DNA of 64,000 bases from positions 42,516,873 through 42,580,872 of the forward strand of contig JACGWO010000003.1 of the NCBI GenBank assembly GCA_034509735.1, written 5' to 3'. How positions within the stretch are numbered: the first letter of the stretch is position 1; every line of letters begins with the position of its first letter. Source of the stretch: Sesamum alatum (taxonomy: Eukaryota > Streptophyta > Magnoliopsida > Lamiales > Pedaliaceae). Positions 56,670 through 64,000 of this stretch are shown here, piece by piece. Made by a program: the position numbers and the translations under genes. The notes under the pieces were generated by a model. The model saw only the letters and a list, made by a program, of their open reading frames with translations, was not told where the DNA came from and searched no databases.

Positions 56670-57302
56670 CATGGTTTAAAATTTTCATGCGTTTCCATCG
56701 AAACTATGGAAACTTTTTCATTGTCGATGTTATGGAAAAAAAATTACATGGTCGTTTTGAAATTATCTAATTTCCTTTGAAACACTTCATTTTTCTTAAT
56801 TTTCCTTCAAAATCTTTGAGTTTCCTAAGAAACTTTTTTTATTTTCTAATTTTTCAGTAAAACATTTATTTCATACTTTTAGCTACAAATATATAAATTT
56901 TTGTGTTATACATAAGTATTTTATCTAATGATAACAAATGTAATATTAAGCTAAATTAGTAATGTTATATGTATAAGTATCAATGTAATATAGATATTTT
57001 ATAACACATAGTTAAACATAAATATTATATTATTATTTAGTTTCAATAGCAACTACATCAATTAATAACTCCAAATACATAATTCTCCTACATAAAAATA
57101 ATGTTAATTGGCTAAATGATACAAAATTAAACTACATATATTTGATTAAAAAAACAAAGGTAATATTTTAAATTTTTTCTATGAGTATTATGTATGTTTC
57201 TTTAATTTTACGATTTTTTCAAAGCGTTTTCGAAACGCTTCCGAAAAGTTTCTAATATTTATAAACTTGAAACGTTTATTGGAAACGAAACTTTAATCCA
57301 TG
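56670..57302. mobile_element. hAT-type MITE, 633 bp
   Basis: Perfect 8-bp target duplication gatagagc (56662-56669 and 57303-57310). Inverted ends CATGGTTTAAAATTTTC and, reversed, CATGGATTAAAGTTTCG. The interior is AT-rich with repeats of tttccnnnaaac. It inserted just downstream of the copia remnant. Confidence 0.85.
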
Positions 57303-57570
57303 GATAGAGCTTCTTCCCTACTGTAGCTACACTTTTCTCAATTGAATCAGTTTTACATGAATACACACAGATTATATTCATGGATTTCTTTCTAATTTGC
57401 TGAGTTTCTACTACATATGACGACCCGAAATGAATGGTGAGGATCCAAAGCAATCTGCGCTGTAAAAATGAGCTAGGGACGTACGTTTTGGTACGACCTT
57501 CAAGATATTACCCCTACATCAAATAATAATTAGTCGGCGTGGCACGTCGTTCCTGCGTGTATATAATAAA

Positions 57571-57945
57571 TAATATTTCATGCTTTAATATATATTATAA
57601 CACAATTAAAAAAAACAAAAAAGAAGAGAGAAAGAAATAAAGAAAGAAAAGAAACTAACTTAGGGGCATTATTGGCATAACAAAAAATTGGTGTCGCAGT
57701 GTAAGTAATCGCTTTTTGTGAGTGAAAACGGTGTTTTCTTTTTATATTAGTATAGATAATATTTCATGTTTTAATATATATTATAACACAATTCAAAAAA
57801 AAAAAACAAAAAAGAAGAGAGAAAGAAATAAAGAAAGAAAAGAAACTAATGCAGGGCATTATTGACATAACAAAAAATTAGTGTCGCAGTGTAAGTAACC
57901 GTCTTTTGTGAGTGAAAACGGTGTTTTCTTTATATATTAGTATAG
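57571..57945 (-). repeat. 186-bp tandem duplication, each unit ending in a Helitron-like 5' terminus
   Basis: Two units (57571-57756 and 57757-57945) repeat atttcatg.tttaatatatattataacac, an A/G-rich block, gtgtcgcagtgtaagtaa and gtgagtgaaaacggtg. Each ends at tatattagtatagat, the reverse complement of TCTATACTAATATA. This could be two nested or tandem Helitron ends in minus orientation. Confidence 0.6.
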
Positions 57946-58420
57946 ATAATAATAATAATAATAATTAACAACATTTAAAAAAAAAAAGGTAAACAAAAGA
58001 TTCTTCTCTTTTTCTCCTTTTTCTTAAAAAAATTATTAAGAATGTTTTTCGATGTGGGGCCCACAGGTGCCCCACTTTCCAACATAATCAAGACCAATAA
58101 TGGTGTTTATCCCATGATTAATTAAAACCATAATTAGCTAAGATGGTCTCTCACTACTTACCAACCGTAGATTCAATACTCAAAATTAAACCAGCCAACA
58201 CATAAACAACGGCCCAGATGACACAATAAGACAAACAACAAATTACCCCCACGCAAACACCAAACAATCATTCATTTCAGACGCAAATACCTTAACATAT
58301 TTATTCACATCATCATTATCATCATGATATATTTCACTTAATTTGGAAAGTCAGCATTGACAGAATATTTCTGCAAAAATTTACTAATTCCAAACGTTGG
58401 ATTATCATCCCCACCTCTTG
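57946..58420. other. Upstream flank of the PHR-like gene
   Basis: (TAA)n at 57947-57965 and mostly AT-rich sequence. No upstream gene is seen. The stretch should contain the promoter; I could not single out a core element. Confidence 0.5.
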
Positions 58421-59702
58421 TTATCATCAATTCACTGATCCTCTGTTTCATGTTTCTTGTCGATACATTTCACTCAGCCGCCAGACCATATCAGATTCTC
58501 TCAAAGGTTCGTTTCCTCATCTTTCTTGAAGTTTATGCTCTGTTTTCATGTAGACCCACTTTCAATTCTTTGTTTTTTCTGCCCATTTCTTGTTCCCATG
58601 TCTGATTGGTGTAGGTGATTTCCTTGAATTCGATTCGGGTTGTCACTAGTTTCCAGAAAAGACTCGCTTTTTATCTGTTTTTGGAGTAGTTTGGATAGCC
58701 CTCTTTCAGTTCTTGAATGTGTATATAAGTTGTTTATGTGTTTGGTTCCACTGGTTGAATTGCTTGGATTGAAATGGGGAGGTAGCTCTGTAAACTGTTG
58801 GGTTTTTTGCTGTAATGATGAGTTGGAATGGAGAATGAGGATGTTGGGATGGGGCCCACTTTGAGTTTTGTGTTCTTGTTTTGTAATTGTGGGTTGATAG
58901 AAGATGGATTAGATGGATATGTTTTGCCTGAACTTTGGGTGGTTAGTTTTCTTAAGCTGGATCAGAGTTTCGGTTACTTCACCAAACGATGGATGTAGAG
59001 GGAAAGCAGCTATTTTTCTGTATTAAAATTGTTGGATTTGGTATAGGGATTTAAGCTTATTGAGTGATAACTTTGAAAACTGGGATAACGAAACGATAGT
59101 TGGTGGAGGCTCGCGTTCTGGAATTTACATGGTTGATCTCTTATTACAACAGATGAGGATGGTGAGGGTGGTGGCAATAGATCCTTTGCAGTTTCCTTAT
59201 TGTAGTTTCAACTGGCTTCGGTTTTGTGAGTTTATTGTCTTCTTTTTACCTTGTCCGTCATTGATATCCGTTCTTGTATGCACGGGCCTGGCGTAACTCA
59301 TTTTATCAAGTTCAATAATTGCTTCGGATTTTCTGTGGATGCTGTGAAACATAACATTCTTGATCCTTTTAGTATCATTGTGAGTAAAGTTGGTTCCCTT
59401 GTCACAAAAGAAAAAAGTATCCTATGAATCCAACATTTGTTTGAATGTTGAAAATCAATGATAAATTTAGCCGTAATATATGAATCCTCCACACACCCTC
59501 TTCTTTTCGCAATTTGAGTTTTAATCTTTTAGTATTGAGGCCCCTGCTTCTGATATCTTGTTTTCCAGGTGCTATAAGTGATAAACTGTTGATAGACGTT
59601 TTCGAAGCAATAGTTGTCTTTCTGTGGGCTCATAGTCGTGCTATCAACAAATCTATCATCTTAAAAGTCTTGGTTTGTCTTCGTTTATGGACAAAACTGA
59701 AC
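58421..59702 (+). promoter_or_regulatory. PHR-like leader region: untranslated exon(s) and long intron
   Basis: A probable untranslated exon ends at about 58507 (cagattctctcaaag then gttcg). An acceptor ttgttttccag lies at about 59569, 134 bases before the start codon. The open frame upstream of 59703 starting at 59514 crosses this acceptor, so it is not the real N-terminus. Short upstream ATGs are present in the intron only. Confidence 0.45.
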
Positions 59703-61520
59703 ATGCCCCCTGCAGTTTCTAAGAAGAAATATAGTGAAACACAATCAAATGAGATGGAAGCCTCTGGAGCTATGTCAAGATCCTTGAGCATCCTTCCTTC
59801 TCCTTTGAAAGAAAAGTTTCCCCAGTTGCCTGATTCGCCTCAGGTTACTTCATCACAAGAGCTGACTTCTAACATTGTACCCTTTTGTCGTAGTCCTCGC
59901 TCGTCCAACCAAAAAATGGTAGGAAATTTGTTTTCATCAGCTTCTGGATGCCCCTCTGATCTCGCTTGTTCTTCTTTGTCGCCCAATACGAGTCGATGGA
60001 TGAACTCACCGTTTTACTCCACCTCACCACGAGATGGAGTTTCTTTTCCGTCAACCCAACTTTCAGGCTCAGTTGTAGAGAACAATGATGTTCCCTGGAA
60101 TGTAGATGCGATTGACAACTTTCTTGATTTGCCTTTGAACATCCCTGTTCAGAATGGCCCGATAGAAACCTCTACAGGCATAATGGGATCAGAACACCGT
60201 GCTAAAAAAATTGATTGGCAGGACTGGACAGATGAGTTGATTACAGTTAATGATGATGCACTTGATTCAAACTGGAGCGATCTTCTTGTCGACGTCAATG
60301 TTCCTGATCCAGATCCCAAGGTCAGTTTCTATAGTACTCATCATCCGAGATTTCGGTTTTAGAAACCTTTTCACTACTACATATTTTTTGTGTTGAACAC
60401 AGCTTTTATGTTATCCTATTCATCCTTTGGCAAACATCAATTACCATAATTATAAGCTGATTCTGTTACATATTCATGATTCTATTCTTGCATCTGTCGT
60501 CATCTTTTCTACTATGCGGATGCTTTTTCTGAAACTATTTTTGAGAATATTAATGACTTACAGCTGCTGGATCTGCGGCCTGGTGTCTCGACGTGCCAGC
60601 CACAAATTCATCAGGCGCACCCTCATCCTGTGCCAAGTGGGGAAAGTTGTCCGGTAATCGACTCTCCCACAGCAACCTCGACAAAAGCACGAATGCGCTG
60701 GACACCAGAACTTCATGAAGTGTTTGTGGATGCCGTGAATAAGCTTGGTGGTAGTGAAAGTGAGTATTTCAGGCTTCTAGTTTATTGTTTCCTGATCTCA
60801 TGAGACATTGATGCCTACTTTGTTCTATTGTCAATTTTCAGTTTTTATCGGTTTGGAAATGCAAAAACGTGTTTGTTTACGTATATTTTCCAGCGGGAAA
60901 TATATATCTTTAAATATCTTATTTTCGTATAAGAATCAATACAAAAATAAGACGACCTGAACATACTTGAACGTTGAAAAATGAGAATGAAAATAAAACT
61001 GAACACTACCCGTAAATTCTCAAGCTTTCTCTTGTATTTGTTCTATGATGCAAAATTGCACAGAAGCTACACCAAAGGGTGTTTTGAAGCTCATGAACGT
61101 CGAAGGTCTGACAATCTATCATGTGAAAAGCCATTTACAGGTATGACGAAGTACTTCCATTGAGATTTTGCTTCTTCCTGCTGCGAGAACCTCTATGCTT
61201 ACCATGTCGTAAAAATTTCAGAAATACAGAACTGCCAGATTCAAGCCAGAGTCATCAGAAGGTAGATATTGCTTCCAGTTTCTCCGTTGTTCCGTTTACT
61301 TCTACTCCTTAGTTTTCATGGTTAGCTACATATTTCGTCTTACTTTTATAACTTAATTAAAGAGCCCGTATACTCTTGAGAGTGTTGCATCTGCTTTTGA
61401 GTTCGTTAGAAAATGTCTTAAGCACTTGTCCGCAGGAACTTCAGAGAAGAAGTCAAATTCTGCAGCAGATATTACATCCCTGGACTTTAAGACGTGCGTC
61501 TCTCTCTCTCTCTCTCTCTC

Positions 61521-61551
<31 letters not shown>

Positions 61552-62408
61552 AACACACGCGCGTGTCTTAAACTACTATCATTTTGATGGCAGGACCGTG
61601 GGGATAACTGAAGCTCTCAGACTCCAGATGGAAGTGCAGAAGCAGCTACATGAACAACTTGAGGTACGTAAAAAATGCTTAATGTTCCGTAGAAAGCCGA
61701 ATAGCCAAATATTTGCCACAGCCTTCCCATGTTTTTATACTCGTGAACGTTTTGCTGAATGAGCCTGCAAGTTTTTTCCTGTTTGTTCGTGTTTTCATTT
61801 CCAGTTTTCAGTTTTTGAAACAGTAAATAAAGGGAAAGTATGTTTGTTTTATATGTATTCTCATTGAAAATATATTGATTTGACACCACGGTTCAATATA
61901 AAACACGATGTCGTTAACTAATCATACATATTCTCATTTCACAGAAAACCTATACAAAATTGAAAATACATATTTTCCATTGAAAATGAAAACACGAACA
62001 AACTGATAGTACCGACTACTAACTACTGAGTCCCGCTTGCTTCAGATTCAAAGAAATCTACAGTTACGAATTGAAGAACAAGGGAAGCACCTCCAGATGA
62101 TTTTCGAGCAGCAAAAGAAGATGGAGGAAGAAAAACTGAGAGCATCATCGTCGAATTCAGATAGACCTTCTCACCTCCCATCCATAGATGAGCAGCCGCC
62201 TAACGACAAACCAGAACCATCAGACGATAATGGTGCCACCATCAAAGATGTCTGCATTCGGGCAGATGAACATCCTAGTAAGAAGGAAACTTCGTCTGAA
62301 ACGAAACCCTGCAAGGTCCGTGTACCAGATGACAGCGGATGTAGTCCACCGACGAAACGAGCCAAGGGCCATGAAACAGGCACGTCCGGAGCATCTCATG
62401 AGTCATGA
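59703..62408 (+). CDS. PHR1-like MYB-CC transcription factor
   Basis: Exons 59703-60320, 60564-60759, 61064-61140, 61222-61261, 61436-61493, 61594-61663 and 62046-62408 join in phase to give 473 residues. The start MPPAVSKKK is chosen because it is the first ATG after the leader acceptor and precedes the conserved [17 protein letters not shown] and FPQLPDS motifs. An acidic [16 protein letters not shown] block follows. The single MYB repeat (about 247-305) has [35 protein letters not shown] and SHLQKYR. The coiled coil (about 332-390) has [20 protein letters not shown] then [17 protein letters not shown] proteins bind the P1BS site and switch on phosphate-starvation genes; SPX proteins hold them back when phosphate is plentiful. 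No frame defect. A PHL paralogue rather than PHR1 itself is possible. Confidence 0.92.
61496..61555 (+). repeat. (CT)n and (CA)n microsatellite at the intron 5 donor of the PHR-like gene
   Basis: Exon 5 ends at 61493 and the intron opens GTGCGTC, followed at once by about 19 CT units with one interruption and then CA repeats. Confidence 0.9.
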
Positions 62409-63100
62409 CATTTGATCTTATGAAAAACGACGTGGTTCATAATTATGTCGATTTCTTATCGATCGATGCCAATTCGTATAACATGTAGATTTTCTTACAA
62501 GAAACACAATCTCTCTTCTTCTCTTCTTGAATTCTTTTTCTTCTTTTTTTTTTCTCTTGTGTGTTTGTAAATAGTCAAGTCCTGTTTTCATTCTCATTGT
62601 ACTCACTCACTCCAATTGGAATGACTATTGATTCAGAAATTGGCTTACGGATAAATTATATCGACACCTCTGAGGTTTAAGCATAGTACAAAAACGCCCC
62701 TTGATTTCGAAAAATTATAATGTGGCCTCTGTAGTTATATTTTATATTACAATTCTCCCTCGAAAACTGGATGATCATGAGGGAATTTGTTATGTAAAAA
62801 TATCATACAGGCACCGGAGATGTCTCCGCAGACGATCACGTCCTGTCGTGTCACAGAGTTAAGAATTGCAAATTCCTAGTAAATTAGCGAATACAAACCG
62901 GATGTAACTGGATATACATTTGAAATTTGAGATGCTTTTGCATAAAATTTACAAGCTGAAGGGCTCAAACAAGAATACGCAGAAAGTTAAAGGGCTATTA
63001 ACACAAAATTAGCCGGCCTGAAATTGGACATTCCCATGTAGAAAAATGCAAGAGAACAACCACCTCAGAACATTACACAAGAGTTTTGACTACTGTTGTA
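62409..63100. other. PHR 3' flank with a partial MITE
   Basis: 3' untranslated DNA with a CT/TTC-rich stretch (62510-62560). At 62650-62770 there is a degraded copy of the GTAAATTACA-type MITE (ataaattatatcgacacc, ctctgaggtttaagcata). No gene is seen. Confidence 0.5.
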
Positions 63101-63104
63101 AGAA

Positions 63105-63130
63105 TGGCTCCTCCAGACTTCAAGGGGTGA

Positions 63131-63168
<38 letters not shown>

Positions 63169-63315
63169 TATAGCTGGAAAAGAAATTATGAAAACAATCA
63201 AAGATAAAAAGGTTAATTTGGTCATTTTACATGGCTGCAGCAAGGAGCTAGTTCATCTGTATTTACAATTCCTGCTGGAGGTTGAGGAAAATCCATGAAG
63301 AACTTGAGGTACAAA
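63105..63315 (+). pseudogene. Decayed duplicate of PHR-like exons 5 and 6
   Basis: cagacttcaaggg then gtgagttctctctctct mirrors the end of exon 5 (tggactttaagac then gtgcgtctctctctct). A block with ctgtatttacaattcctg and ccatgaagaacttgag then gtac mirrors exon 6 (ctcagactccagatgga, catgaacaacttgag then gtac), and the following bases (aaaaataatgct) resemble those after exon 6 (aaaaaatgctta). Stops and shifts make it non-coding. It lies about 0.7 kb after the intact gene on the same strand. Confidence 0.65.
63132..63164 (+). repeat. (CT)n microsatellite in the duplicated PHR segment
   Basis: About 16 uninterrupted CT units, in the same place relative to the exon-5-like end as the CT tract in the intact gene. 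Confidence 0.9.
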
Positions 63316-63417
63316 AATAATGCTCATGAATATGTTCAAATTTGATCTCCTTCGCTAGAAGAAATATGATTTTTTTTTACAGTTAATATAAAAAAAAATC
63401 CTGACAAATACAAATTA

Positions 63418-63640
63418 ATACGGCCACGCAACGGCAATTAGCCGTTGTTTCTACAAGTTAGGTCAAAACATTAGTCATAGCATAAACCATAACAAATGTT
63501 TTGACCATTGTAAAAATCAGACGAATATTAATTAATCGTGGTAAAACTTTATAAGTTCTTGCATTGGTTTTGTTTGATCATATTCGATAGTATTTGTTTA
63601 CTATGATTTTTAAGTTGTGGTCATTTATAGTGTAATAATT
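63418..63640. repeat. CACTA-MITE-related sequence
   Basis: Blocks gcaacggcaattagccgttg, gtcaaaacattagtc and an end catttatagtg (reversed CACTATAAATG) relate it to 52895-53160. Confidence 0.5.
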
Positions 63641-64000
63641 TCTTTTATTTTTTATTTTTTTGTAGTGGTTGGAGATGTCCAGTCACTTGGGTTCAGTTTT
63701 TTCTTTCATAATTGTGGATCTTACAATCTAATTTTCCATGGATATTGTTGTATCACTCTAGTGGTATCTCTAGTTGCAAATAAGATGTTGAGTGACTAAT
63801 GTAAGAAGGATAGTCAATTTTCTTGTAGATTATTTTATGACGAGATAAATAAAAACTAACACATATAGTGAAGTTTGAAGACTGAACGTATTGTATTCGT
63901 TAAACGACCACCTCATCTAAAAAATTAAGCTGTTAGAAATGAAAATTATTTAATATTAATGTGTAATACGTCCCTCCTCACGTGCAAGCGCTGCATGTGA
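63641..64000. other. Intergenic to window end, no gene seen
   Basis: AT-rich sequence; the short ORF at 63617-63799 has no recognisable motif. Confidence 0.5.

Noticed and set aside
59514..59702. N-terminal extension of the PHR-like ORF
   Set aside because: Contains a strong splice acceptor (ttgttttccag) and hydrophobic sequence unlike PHR proteins; the start at 59703 fits the family.

Overview
This is a transposon-rich stretch of nuclear DNA from a flowering plant. The evidence is spliced genes with GT-AG introns, AT-rich intergenic DNA, plant-only families (PDLP, MYB-CC, SUVR with WIYLD, CC-NBS-LRR) and plant retrotransposons. It is a eudicot; an asterid such as a Lamiales species is my impression only and cannot be proved from this window.

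Only three host genes look functional or nearly so. (1) A plasmodesmata-located DUF26 protein on the minus strand, three coding segments between 29184 and 27155. (2) A SUVR1/2/4-type histone H3K9 methyltransferase on the plus strand, seven coding exons between 46480 and 52785, intact apart from one apparent single-base frameshift. (3) A PHR1-like MYB-CC phosphate-starvation regulator on the plus strand, seven coding exons between 59703 and 62408, followed by a decayed copy of two of its exons near 63.1-63.3 kb.

Layout. 1-2469: 3' part of a Ty1/copia element with its 3' LTR. 2470-6357: a CC-NBS-LRR resistance pseudogene (minus) broken by three transposon insertions: the copia element, a 1.2-kb hAT element with an 8-bp target duplication, and a 1.3-kb long-inverted-repeat element. 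6.4-8.6 kb: MITEs and relics. 8592 to about 12650: a deleted CACTA (En/Spm) element with two kinds of internal tandem repeat. 12.66-15.7 kb: decayed copia with 3' LTR. 16.0-21.1 kb: a PIF/Harbinger cluster with a frameshifted DDE transposase, an intact two-exon Myb/SANT-like protein, and two diverged SANT-like pseudogenes in opposite orientation. 23.3-24.1 kb: a GC-rich island with an unknown ORF and perfect hairpins. 25.1-26.8 kb: LINE pseudogene. 27.1-29.2 kb: PDLP gene. 30.6-31.7 kb: a Pack-MULE carrying the 5' end of a CRS2-associated-factor gene. 33.66-35.66 kb: a hAT-like element filled by a satellite-like array of about 215-bp units. 36.1-42.4 kb: a Ty3/gypsy element (minus, probably Tat lineage) with a long 3' tandem array. 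44.5-52.8 kb: SUVR gene. 53.2-56.7 kb: decayed copia. 56.7-57.9 kb: hAT MITE and Helitron-like ends. 58.3-62.6 kb: PHR gene.

I see no operon-like or pathway link among the three host genes. The strongest message of the window is structural: many insertions still carry exact target-site duplications, so boundaries can be set to the base. One element (Pack-MULE) has captured host coding sequence. The PIF cluster is unusual in carrying two different SANT-type partners. I saw no tRNA, rRNA or CRISPR array.
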